Below are positions 1 through 7,750 of a stretch of DNA of 56,010 bases, piece by piece; the stretch's first letter is position 1, and the number at the start of each line of letters is the position of its first letter. The DNA lies in contig JAAETV010000061.1 of the NCBI GenBank assembly GCA_024227975.1, positions 1 to 56,010 of the forward strand, in the 5' to 3' direction. The position numbers and the translations under genes are program-made. Source of the DNA: Actinomycetes bacterium. GTDB lineage: Bacteria > Actinomycetota > Acidimicrobiia > Acidimicrobiales > SZUA-35. The notes beneath the pieces are model-generated. The model did not search any database. It was given only the letters and a program-made list of their open reading frames with translations, and was not told the DNA's origin.

Positions 1-1293
1 CGAAGACTGATCCTGGTCGGCTATCTGGTCGGAGCCACGGTCGCCGCCACCGTCGGCCTGATCGATCTGGCCGTGTCCACTCCGATCATCTGGCTCGGTG
101 TCGACTGGCTTGGCTGGTTGGACTGGATGTGGGGGCAGCCGACCATGTTCGGCCCGATCGAGCGGCTGACCCAGCCCTTCGGTCACGCCAACGTCGCCGC
201 CGGCCACTACTCAGTGGCCGTGATCATCGCCCTCGGCCTGGCTGGTCAGGCGGTGGCTCATCGGCGCCATTGGTTGGCGGCTCTGGCCCTCGCAGCGGCG
301 ACAACGACCGCCACTGGGTTGTCACGAACCTACAGCCGGGGGGCAGTGATGGCTCTGCTCGTCGCCCTTGTTTGTGCCCTCTTGTTGGGGCTGACCGACA
401 AGACATGGCGAAGCCTCGTGGCCGGCGCCCTGGTGGCCATGACGGTGATTGGGCTGGTCGACTCGACGTGGGCCCTGCGCTTTCGCGATCAGCCGATGAG
501 CCAGTTCTACGGCGTCCAGATCGATGCTCCAGCCGACATAGCCGCCCTCCCGGCGTCCACCGTCAGCGTCACCAACCAGAGCTCCAGCCTCTGGCCCCCG
601 GAAGTCCAGAGCTTGGAGCGGATCGAGCTCGCCACCGATGGCCGCGTGATCGTCCGCCACCTCTATGAGCTTCCCGAACTGCAACCAGGTGAGTCGGCTG
701 AGGTGGCCGTCGATGACCCCCACCCTGATCCGGCAACTGCCATCGTCGCATGGGATGTCGTCCGCCCGGGCCAAGGTCACTTCCTCACCCTGACGGGAGC
801 TGCCCCCGTCACTACTCCAGCCTCGGCAGTCCGGATCCCGTCCGCCCCACCGTCACGGTTCGACCTCTGGTCGGCGTCGATTCACCTGGTCGGCCAGAAC
901 CCTCTCCTCGGAGTGGGGCCCGGCAACTTCCGCTTGCACTACCAGACTGTCCTCGACCGGCCCGGGCCCCGTACCGCCCACGCCCACAGTATCGTGTTCG
1001 AACCCTTGGCCAGTTGGGGGGTAGTGGCCGCCATCGTGTTCGTCGCCATGATTGTCGGCGGGCTGGTGATCGGGGTTCGCCACCGCTACGACGACACCCA
1101 CCTGATCGCCACCCTGTCTCTGATCGCGGTGGTAGCCATGGGGCTGTTCGACTGGCTGGTGGCCAGTGCAGCGGGCGGACTAACCCTCTGGCTCGTTCTC
1201 GGTCTGGTCTGGTCGGCTGGGGTGCAGGGCAGGGTTGGAGAGCAGATTGTCGACGAAGCTGGCCTCGGAGAAGAGGGCGGCCTGGTCCACTAG
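1..1293 (+). CDS. O-antigen ligase/polymerase-like membrane protein (5' partial)
   Basis: The reading frame is open from the first base of the window, so the true start lies upstream; a GTG at 73 is internal. The visible part has several hydrophobic segments at the N-terminus, a soluble loop of about 150 residues, the motif NPLLGVGPGNF, and two more membrane segments at the end. The LGVGPGNF signature and the large loop are typical of Wzy_C family O-antigen ligases and polymerases, which join lipid-linked glycans at the outer face of the membrane. It opens a locus of glycosyltransferases, sulfotransferases and dTDP-rhamnose genes, which fits that role. The last 114 bases overlap the convergent glycosyltransferase gene. 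Family assignment is good; ligase versus polymerase cannot be decided. Confidence 0.8.
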   Translation, partial: RRLILVGYLVGATVAATVGLIDLAVSTPIIWLGVDWLGWLDWMWGQPTMFGPIERLTQPFGHANVAAGHYSVAVIIALGLAGQAVAHRRHWLAALALAAATTTATGLSRTYSRGAVMALLVALVCALLLGLTDKTWRSLVAGALVAMTVIGLVDSTWALRFRDQPMSQFYGVQIDAPADIAALPASTVSVTNQSSSLWPPEVQSLERIELATDGRVIVRHLYELPELQPGESAEVAVDDPHPDPATAIVAWDVVRPGQGHFLTLTGAAPVTTPASAVRIPSAPPSRFDLWSASIHLVGQNPLLGVGPGNFRLHYQTVLDRPGPRTAHAHSIVFEPLASWGVVAAIVFVAMIVGGLVIGVRHRYDDTHLIATLSLIAVVAMGLFDWLVASAAGGLTLWLVLGLVWSAGVQGRVGEQIVDEAGLGEEGGLVH

Positions 1294-2328
1294 CACCTGG
1301 TGGTCCCAGGTGCGGAGTCGCAGCTTCTCCATCGCATTGGCCAGATCAAGAGGATCGAGGCTGGGCACGAACAGGCCCGTCTCTCCTTCGATCACGGTGT
1401 CGAGGAAGCCCCCAGCGGCAAGAGCAACGGTTGGCTTGCCCATGCCGGCCGCTTCCAACGGTGTCAGCCCGAAGTCTTCGTAGGCCACGGTCACCAAGCC
1501 GGCACTCTGCTGGTAGAGCCAGGCCAGCTCGGCGTCCGAGACCCTCTTGGTGAAGGTCACGTTTGGCCCGGCCAGATCCATCAGCCGGTTGAGATCGGGT
1601 CCGGTGCCGGCAACCACAAGCCTCTGCTCAGGCAGTTGTTGCATGGCTTCGATGACGACGTCGACGTTCTTGTAGGACAGGAGTCGGGATACGACGAGGA
1701 AGAAACCAGGTTCGAGGTCGGGGACCGGCTCGGGAACGGCGTTGAACGATACCGGAGGGTGAACCACCTCGGCCTCGATGCCGTAGATCTCCCTCAGCCG
1801 TTTCGAGACCGAGTTGGAGACGGCCAGATGGTGATCGATGCGGCTCACGGCCCGACGATCGGCGGAGCGCAGGGCGGGGGCCAACATGGTCACGATCCGG
1901 CCCTTCCAGCCCTCAGCCACATAGGTCTCCTGGTCGTAGAGCCAGCGGGCGGGGGCGTGCCAGTAGGCGACCGTGGCGCCTCTTGGTCGGGCAAAATGAG
2001 CCCAGCCGATAGTCGACACAAGGGTGGTCTTGGCCTTGGGGCGAACCAAGGCGAACAGGGGAGCGAGCAGGGCGAAGGACCAGCGATGGTTGCGCCGCAG
2101 CCAACCCAGCCGATTGAGGATCGATGGACGAACGTCGGTCGCCCTCAGGTGGGGATGGGTCAATGCCAGTTCGAAGAAGGCGGTGTGGACGGGGGCGTCA
2201 TCGAGGGCAGCCGAAATGACCGGAACCACCCGCTCGGCCCCGCCGACCTGGACCAGATGGTCATGAACAACGGCGAAGGCGGGCGACCCCGGTTCACCTC
2301 TATGCTTTGGTCCGCCAACCAGTGCCAA
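1180..2328 (-). CDS. Glycosyltransferase family 4 (group 1)
   Basis: The protein of 382 residues begins close to the typical GT4 opening (VVHDHLVQVGGAERV). It carries the C-terminal nucleotide-sugar domain with LVVAGTGPD and the donor-binding stretch GLTPLEAAGMGKPTVA. It probably transfers a sugar from a nucleotide donor during assembly of the surface glycan encoded around it. No ATG or GTG precedes the conserved start, so the TTG at 2328 is taken; a TACGAT box seven bases upstream would suit a leaderless message, but this is weak. The 3' end overlaps the convergent O-antigen ligase gene by 114 bases. Donor and acceptor are unknown. Confidence 0.85.
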   Translation of the reverse strand: MALVGGPKHRGEPGSPAFAVVHDHLVQVGGAERVVPVISAALDDAPVHTAFFELALTHPHLRATDVRPSILNRLGWLRRNHRWSFALLAPLFALVRPKAKTTLVSTIGWAHFARPRGATVAYWHAPARWLYDQETYVAEGWKGRIVTMLAPALRSADRRAVSRIDHHLAVSNSVSKRLREIYGIEAEVVHPPVSFNAVPEPVPDLEPGFFLVVSRLLSYKNVDVVIEAMQQLPEQRLVVAGTGPDLNRLMDLAGPNVTFTKRVSDAELAWLYQQSAGLVTVAYEDFGLTPLEAAGMGKPTVALAAGGFLDTVIEGETGLFVPSLDPLDLANAMEKLRLRTWDHQVLVDQAALFSEASFVDNLLSNPALHPSRPDQTENEPEG

Positions 2329-2485
2329 GCAGCTAATCGTAGGGCAATCGCGATCAAACGTGCGATAGTCGGCCTTTGCAGGCTGCTCAGGCCACGCGAA
2401 CTACGATCAGCTGGACGTCGTCACCCACCAGGGGGGAGTCGATCGCATCTTCAGGGCCGCTACACGACTAGGAGGGCAGGACCAG

Positions 2486-3307
2486 TTGACGACGACAACC
2501 AAGCCAGCGATGGCCAGACGGTTGCTTGGCCGTACCGTCAGTACTGGTCGCCTCCTGACCGCACCGGTGCGGGCCCTACCTTCCTTTGTCATCATCGGGG
2601 CCCAGCGCAGTGGGACGACGACCCTCCTGTCGGCCATCTGCCAGCACCCTCTGGTCACCTCAGCTCGGCCGACCGAAGTCCACTTCTTCGATCGGCCTTC
2701 CGTCCCCTCACTGGTCCTATACCGCCAGCACTTCCCCTGGCCCCGATCGGCCATCGCTGGCGAGTCCTCGCCGTACTACTTGGCCCACCCCGATGCCGCC
2801 GGCATCCTTTGTCCGGCCTTGCCCGAGGCCAAGCTGATCGCCATCCTGAGACACCCCATCGACCGGGCCTGGTCCCAATGGCGCTTCAACGTTCGTCGCG
2901 GTGTCGAGCCGTTGTCCTTCCTCGACGCCATCGAGGCCGAAGAGGATCGACTGGCCGGTGTCGATGGTGGAGGATCTCGCCTCGAACCGGTCCGCTGGCA
3001 TCAGGAGTACTCCTACCTCTTGCGGGGTGACTACGCTCCCCAACTCGACCGCTTCGTGGCCGCCGCTGGCCGTGAGCGCCTGCTGATCCTACGCAGCCAG
3101 GACCTCTACCAGGAACCGGGGCCAACCTTGAGGGCCACCTTGGCCTTCCTCGGGCTCACCCCCCACGAGGTCGCCGTCGGCCACCTCAACCACGGTGGCT
3201 CGGAGCAGCTCGACTCGTCGACCCGTGAGCTACTCAGGGCGAGGACGGCGTCCGCGCTCGAAGAGCTGGCCGACCGGTACGGGATCGTCCTCAATGAGCT
3301 GGGGTGA
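2486..3307 (+). CDS. Sulfotransferase (heparan N-sulfotransferase-like)
   Basis: The 273-residue product has the 5'-phosphosulfate loop GAQRSGTTTL at residues 38-47 and the 3'-phosphate motif RHPIDRAWS at 122-130, both diagnostic for PAPS-dependent sulfotransferases of the NodH/NDST type. It would transfer sulfate from PAPS to a glycan hydroxyl or amino group. The TTG start is supported by a GGAGGG ribosome binding site at 2471-2476. The gene lies between two glycosyltransferase genes and overlaps the convergent GT2 gene by 17 bases. The setting suggests that the exported polysaccharide is sulfated. Confidence 0.85.
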   Translation: MTTTTKPAMARRLLGRTVSTGRLLTAPVRALPSFVIIGAQRSGTTTLLSAICQHPLVTSARPTEVHFFDRPSVPSLVLYRQHFPWPRSAIAGESSPYYLAHPDAAGILCPALPEAKLIAILRHPIDRAWSQWRFNVRRGVEPLSFLDAIEAEEDRLAGVDGGGSRLEPVRWHQEYSYLLRGDYAPQLDRFVAAAGRERLLILRSQDLYQEPGPTLRATLAFLGLTPHEVAVGHLNHGGSEQLDSSTRELLRARTASALEELADRYGIVLNELG

Positions 3308-4157
3308 TGAGGCCCCGCCAGATGGCCTGCCACTGCTGAACCCTGCCCCCCCTGTCGGCCCGGGCCACCAGGTAGGCAAAGCGAAGTCCAAGCAGGGGTG
3401 AGGCCAGGGCGGCAGTCACCCGCTGGGCCGGGGAGAGCCGCAAGTGGGCGAAGAGGCGACGACTCAACATCGTGTAGTGGAGCATCACCGGCGACAGATT
3501 GCGGTCCGGGTCACCGTGGAGGCCGCGGACATGATGGGCCAGGGCGGTACCGACCAGCTCGTTCCGCCACCCGTTGGCCGTCAGCCGCCAGCACAGATCG
3601 ACATCTTCGTAGTAGAGGAAATACCTCTGGTCGAACCCGCCCATCTGATCGAAGGCGGTGCGGCGCAGGGCGAGCACACATCCGGTGAGGAAGGGGCTGG
3701 CCTCGATCGTTCCAGGTGGTGGGGCTTGGCCGAAGTGGGGCATTTCGGGCCGAGCCAACCATGAGTTGATCCAGCCACCGGCAAACCAGACCCGTCCCGC
3801 CTGGTTGAGGATCATGGGCGACACCGCAGCCACCTCGGGGTTGGCATCGAGATGGTCCGCCAGGCGCTCCAGGGTGTCCGGCTCGACGATGGCGTCAGGA
3901 TTCAGGACGACGAACAGCTCGGCGTCTGACCCCTCGACCCCCCGGTTCACCCCGGCCCCGAAACCCACATTGCCATCAGAGGTGATGAGGGTGGCCCCAT
4001 AGGCGTCGCAGACTTCGCTCGCCCCGGCCCGTCCCACCTCCGAGACCGAGTTGTCGACGACGATGCAACGCCCTGGTTTGGTGGTACCAGCCGCGACCGA
4101 AGCCAATGCCTTTCGCAGATCCTCGGGTGATTCGAAGTGAACGATGACGAGGTCCAT
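3291..4157 (-). CDS. Glycosyltransferase family 2 (rhamnosyltransferase-like)
   Basis: From the ATG at 4157 the protein has 288 residues and starts with the GT2 fold sequence MDLVIVHFES. It has DNS at 35-37, NVGFGAGVN at 63-71 and LNPDA at 85-89, followed by FLYYEDVDLCWR. These features match the WcaE/RfbN rhamnosyltransferase-like GT2 group. An AGGTGG ribosome binding site precedes this ATG. The open frame continues upstream to 4568, but that part lies antisense to the next gene and looks non-coding, so it is excluded. The nearby dTDP-rhamnose genes make rhamnose a plausible donor; this is inference. Confidence 0.88.
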   Translation of the reverse strand: MDLVIVHFESPEDLRKALASVAAGTTKPGRCIVVDNSVSEVGRAGASEVCDAYGATLITSDGNVGFGAGVNRGVEGSDAELFVVLNPDAIVEPDTLERLADHLDANPEVAAVSPMILNQAGRVWFAGGWINSWLARPEMPHFGQAPPPGTIEASPFLTGCVLALRRTAFDQMGGFDQRYFLYYEDVDLCWRLTANGWRNELVGTALAHHVRGLHGDPDRNLSPVMLHYTMLSRRLFAHLRLSPAQRVTAALASPLLGLRFAYLVARADRGGRVQQWQAIWRGLITPAH

Positions 4158-4190
4158 GGTGGCCACCTGGTCACAGTACAGTTGCCCCGA

Positions 4191-5024
4191 ATGGGATACT
4201 ACGTACTTGGTGTCCACCGGAGTGGTACCTCGGTAGTGACCCGGGCTCTGGCCCTGCTGGTCGGCGACCAGCTCGAGCCGGGGGCTGTCGAATCGAATCC
4301 GAACGGTCAATGGGAGCGTTGGGAGCTCCGCCACCACCTCGACCGCCTCCTTCTCGAACACGGTTCGACCTGGGACCGCCCACCTCCGATCGATGTCGAA
4401 TGGACATCTCCCCCGGTCGGGCGATTGGTGAGGCGAGGAGCCACTCGTGGGTTCGCCGGGCTCGGCTCTCGCCCCTGGGTGTGGAAGGACCCTCGTCTCT
4501 GCTCGACCCTGCCCTTCTGGTTGAGCCTGGCCCAAGCAGAACCCCGCTTCGTCGTCGCCACCCGACATCCACTGGATGTGGCCGTCTCGCTGGTGAAGCG
4601 AGACGGCTGCCCACTCGATGTCGCCCTCGCTCTGTGGGAGCGCTCAGCCCGGGCCCTCATCGGCGGACTCGAGGGCCGGGCCGTCTTCATCGTCCCCCAC
4701 GAGACCCTGCTGGGCGATCCGGAAGCAACGGTTGCCAGCCTGGCCTCCTGGGTCGGCACCGACGTCACCGGCGACCCCATCGAGGCCGCAGCCAGTGTCG
4801 AAGCTCGGACGGGGCCAGTGTCCCAGCCTGACCCCGGCCGGCTGAGCCCGGAGCAGTCTGTGCTCTGGGACTGCATCGATCACCCTGTTGGGGAGGCACG
4901 GTTGGTAGCCAAACCACCTCCCGAGTCGCCATCCACTGCTGGCCTGCTCGGCTCGGCCTCTCTGACCCAACGACTGGCAACGTTGGCCCGATCTCACGTC
5001 CGGTTGCGCCGTCATCGTGGCTGA
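4191..5024 (+). CDS. Sulfotransferase family protein
   Basis: From the ATG at 4191 the protein has 277 residues and begins directly with the phosphosulfate-binding loop (MGYYVLGVHRSGTS). A second motif RHPLDVAVSLVKR fits the 3'-phosphate site. The protein is only distantly similar to the other sulfotransferase of this locus. A GTG at 4137 is possible but would overlap the divergent GT2 gene. Only 33 bases separate the two divergent starts; a TACAGT box at 4177-4182 sits just upstream of the ATG, so a leaderless transcript is possible. It probably sulfates a glycan or lipid at the membrane. Confidence 0.75.
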   Translation: MGYYVLGVHRSGTSVVTRALALLVGDQLEPGAVESNPNGQWERWELRHHLDRLLLEHGSTWDRPPPIDVEWTSPPVGRLVRRGATRGFAGLGSRPWVWKDPRLCSTLPFWLSLAQAEPRFVVATRHPLDVAVSLVKRDGCPLDVALALWERSARALIGGLEGRAVFIVPHETLLGDPEATVASLASWVGTDVTGDPIEAAASVEARTGPVSQPDPGRLSPEQSVLWDCIDHPVGEARLVAKPPPESPSTAGLLGSASLTQRLATLARSHVRLRRHRG

Positions 5025-5148
5025 GCCCACCGCCTTCAGGCAGGACCGTCTTTCCCAACGCCCTGGCTGAGTTGGCAATCGGGCCTTGGGCGCACCGTTG
5101 CCATCGGGCTCGTGTACGTGCCTAGGCTTTGTCCTGGAGGTTGAAGCG

Positions 5149-5715
5149 GTGCGAGTTAGCAAGCAGTATCAGGCCGGCGCCCTGCTGGTGACGGTTCCAA
5201 CCTTCGCCGACTCCCGAGGCTCGCTGGCTGTGCCTTATGAGGTAGTAGCCGCCCGCGGCCTTGGGCTACCCGCTGTCTTTGCCCAAGACGTCCACTCCAT
5301 CTCCGACTGGCCGGGAACGATCCGGGGGATCCACCTCCAGCTCCCTCCCCATGAGCAGGGCAAGCTGGTCCGGGTGCTCAGGGGCGCCATCCTCGATGTC
5401 ATCATCGACCTGCGTCCCGGATCTGACCACCTCGGCCGCCATGAGGAAATCGAGCTCAGCGCCGGTGGGGGCCTCCAGCTGTGGATCCCACCCGGGTTCG
5501 GTCACGGGTTCGTCACTCTGGAAGCCGGCACCGAGGTGTTCTACAAGTGTGACGCCCCCTACGTCCAGGATCGGGAATGGACCCTGGCCTGGGACGACCC
5601 GACCCTTGGGGTCGACTGGCCCCTCGGACCCGAGGGGCCAGTGCTGTCGGTCAAGGATCAGGCCGGTCACTCATTCGAGGAGACGATGGCAGCCATCATC
5701 GAGGCCGGCTCATGA
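5149..5715 (+). CDS. rfbC: dTDP-4-dehydrorhamnose 3,5-epimerase
   Basis: RmlC-type cupin of 188 residues. It converts dTDP-4-keto-6-deoxy-glucose to the L-lyxo isomer, the third step to dTDP-L-rhamnose. Visible family features are FADSRG, IRGIHLQ with the catalytic His, ILDVIIDLR, PPGFGHGF and EVFYKCDAPY. The GTG at 5149 is chosen because a CTGGAGG ribosome binding site sits nine bases upstream; an upstream start at 5086 adds a non-conserved leader. The stop overlaps the rfbB start as ATGA. No rfbA is visible in the window. Confidence 0.92.
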   Translation: MRVSKQYQAGALLVTVPTFADSRGSLAVPYEVVAARGLGLPAVFAQDVHSISDWPGTIRGIHLQLPPHEQGKLVRVLRGAILDVIIDLRPGSDHLGRHEEIELSAGGGLQLWIPPGFGHGFVTLEAGTEVFYKCDAPYVQDREWTLAWDDPTLGVDWPLGPEGPVLSVKDQAGHSFEETMAAIIEAGS

Positions 5716-6770
5716 GGGTGGCGGTTACCGGAGGACTGGGGTTCATTGGCTCGGCCGTCATCCGCCGGCTCATCACCTCCACCGACCACACTGTGCTCAA
5801 CATCGACAGCGAGACCTACGCCGCCACTCGGGGGTCGGTCTCCGCCGCCGCCCAGTCCGACCGGTACCACCACAGCCCGGTTGACATCGCCGACGGTGGG
5901 CGCCTCCGATCGGTCCTTGCCTCCTTTGCCCCTGATGCTGTCATCCACCTGGCCGCTGAGTCGCATGTCGACCGCTCGATCGACGGGCCACGCACGTTTG
6001 TCGAAACCAACATCGACGGCACCTACCATCTCTTGGAGGCGGCCCGGGCTGAGGTCGTGAGTCGCGGCGCTCTCGACCGCTTCCGTTTCGTTCACGTCTC
6101 GACCGACGAGGTATTCGGAGCCCTGGAGCTCGATGATCCCGCCTTTGACGAGACAACCCCATACCGGCCCCGTTCTCCATACTCGGCCTCCAAGGCTGCG
6201 GCCGACCACCTGGTCCGGGCCTGGTACGAGACCTATGACCTGGCTACGATCATCATCACCAGCTCCAACAATTATGGTCCCTTCCAGTTCCCGGAGAAAC
6301 TCATCCCCCTGATGATCATCAAGGCGGCTGCAGGCCAGCGGCTGCCCGTATATGGGCAGGGTGACAACATCAGGGACTGGCTCTACGTCGAGGATCACGC
6401 CCGACTCATCGTCAGCGCCCTCACCGATGGTCAACCAGGTGAGACCTACACAATCGGGGGCCGAGCCGAGCGGAACAATCTCGACGTCGTTCAGTCGATA
6501 TGTGACTCACTCGACACCATGCTCGGCCGGCCGGCGAAGGGGAAGAGGCGTGACCTGATCACCTTCGTCGAAGACCGGCCTGGTCATGACCTGCGCTATG
6601 CCATCGATCCGACCAAGGCCAGCAGGGAGCTGGGGTGGGAACCCTCGGTCAGCTTCGAGGAGGGCCTTGACCTAACGATCCGCTGGTATCTCGACAATGG
6701 CTGGTGGTGGCGGCCCATTGCCCAGGAGCGCTACGACGGGCGCCGGCTTGGCCAGGGACCAAACCCGTGA
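5712..6770 (+). CDS. rfbB: dTDP-glucose 4,6-dehydratase
   Basis: Extended short-chain dehydrogenase of 352 residues with an N-terminal NAD-binding motif (VTGGLGFIGS), HLAAESHVDRS, STDEVFG, the catalytic YxxxK (YSASKAAAD) and SNNYGPFQFPEKLIP. It performs the second step of dTDP-rhamnose synthesis in the cytoplasm. The ATG at 5712 overlaps the rfbC stop (ATGA), and its own stop overlaps the rfbD start (GTGA), so the three genes are translationally coupled. Confidence 0.95.
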   Translation: MRVAVTGGLGFIGSAVIRRLITSTDHTVLNIDSETYAATRGSVSAAAQSDRYHHSPVDIADGGRLRSVLASFAPDAVIHLAAESHVDRSIDGPRTFVETNIDGTYHLLEAARAEVVSRGALDRFRFVHVSTDEVFGALELDDPAFDETTPYRPRSPYSASKAAADHLVRAWYETYDLATIIITSSNNYGPFQFPEKLIPLMIIKAAAGQRLPVYGQGDNIRDWLYVEDHARLIVSALTDGQPGETYTIGGRAERNNLDVVQSICDSLDTMLGRPAKGKRRDLITFVEDRPGHDLRYAIDPTKASRELGWEPSVSFEEGLDLTIRWYLDNGWWWRPIAQERYDGRRLGQGPNP

Positions 6771-7750
6771 TCAAGGTCCTCATCACCGGAGCCGGAGGTC
6801 AGCTCGGTGCCGAGCTGACCCGGGCCTCGTGGGCCGAGGGAACCGCATTGTTCCCCCTGCCGTCAGCCGCCCTCGATATCACCGACCAGGCTGGTGTGGC
6901 GGCAACGATCCATGCCATCGCCCCGGATGTCATCATCAATGCCGCGGCCTACACCGCGGTCGATCGGGCCGAGGACGATGAAGTAGCAGCAACGGCGGTG
7001 AACGCCGCCGGGGTGACGAATCTGGCCAATGCGGCCAACGCCGTCGAGGCCATGCTGATTCACCTCTCGACCGACTATGTCTTCGATGGCTCCAAATCGG
7101 GCTGGTACATCGAAGACGACCCCCCGGCCCCACTGGGGGCCTACGGCCGTTCGAAGCTGGCGGGGGAGGAGGCGGCCTCCAGCGCGGCCAGGGGGATCAC
7201 CCTCCGGACCGGCTGGGTCTACGGCGCCCTTGGCCCCAACTTCGTGGCCACCATGTTGACCAAGGGGGCCGAGCAGGACGAGCTGCGGGTCGTCGGTGAT
7301 CAGATCGGCTGCCCGACCGCGGCCCCTGATCTGGCCGCTGCCATCGTCGGTCTGGTTGCCGCCACCAGGGGGACCGACGAAGGTCCGGTGCAGCCGGCCC
7401 CGGCCCGGCTCTACCACCTGGCCTCCCCAACCCCGGCCTCCTGGTACGAACTGGCGGTCGCTGTGCTCGAGGTATCGTCGGTCGGGTTCAGCGGGACCAT
7501 CACCGAGGTGACGACAGATCAGTACCCGACCAGGGCGTGCCGGCCAGCAAACAGCTGCCTCGACAGCTCCCGTCTGGCTGCTGATTTCGGCATCAGCCTG
7601 GCCCCCTGGCGTGAGGTTCTACCCCTGGTCGTTGCCGAGCTCGACGGTCGGCACCTCGAGGCGGCGGCGACCACGAAGGCGACGGAAGGTGAAGAACCCA
7701 CCGCCGACCAGGATGCTGAGGAGGGCAGTAGCGGCAACGGCCAGCCGTAG
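6767..7750 (+). CDS. rfbD: dTDP-4-dehydrorhamnose reductase
   Basis: RmlD-type reductase of 327 residues with VLITGAGGQLGAEL at the N-terminus, INAAAYTAVDRAE, STDYVFDG, the YGRSKLAGE active-site stretch and RTGWVYG. It makes dTDP-L-rhamnose from the product of RfbC. The GTG start overlaps the rfbB stop by four bases. The last 30 or so residues are an acidic, Ala/Gly-rich tail beyond the family fold, and this part lies antisense to the 3' end of the peptidase gene over 132 bases. The tail is probably dispensable; a recent read-through into the neighbour is one explanation. Confidence 0.93.
   Translation: MIKVLITGAGGQLGAELTRASWAEGTALFPLPSAALDITDQAGVAATIHAIAPDVIINAAAYTAVDRAEDDEVAATAVNAAGVTNLANAANAVEAMLIHLSTDYVFDGSKSGWYIEDDPPAPLGAYGRSKLAGEEAASSAARGITLRTGWVYGALGPNFVATMLTKGAEQDELRVVGDQIGCPTAAPDLAAAIVGLVAATRGTDEGPVQPAPARLYHLASPTPASWYELAVAVLEVSSVGFSGTITEVTTDQYPTRACRPANSCLDSSRLAADFGISLAPWREVLPLVVAELDGRHLEAAATTKATEGEEPTADQDAEEGSSGNGQP

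Noticed and set aside
1300..3030. Long plus-strand open frame of 576 codons
   Set aside because: It lies opposite the GT4 gene and across the sulfotransferase gene, has no family motifs, and reads as an antisense shadow of high-GC codon bias.
4158..4568. N-terminal extension of the GT2 gene
   Set aside because: The extension runs antisense through the sulfotransferase gene, is Pro/Arg/Gly-rich, and precedes the conserved GT2 start with its own ribosome binding site.
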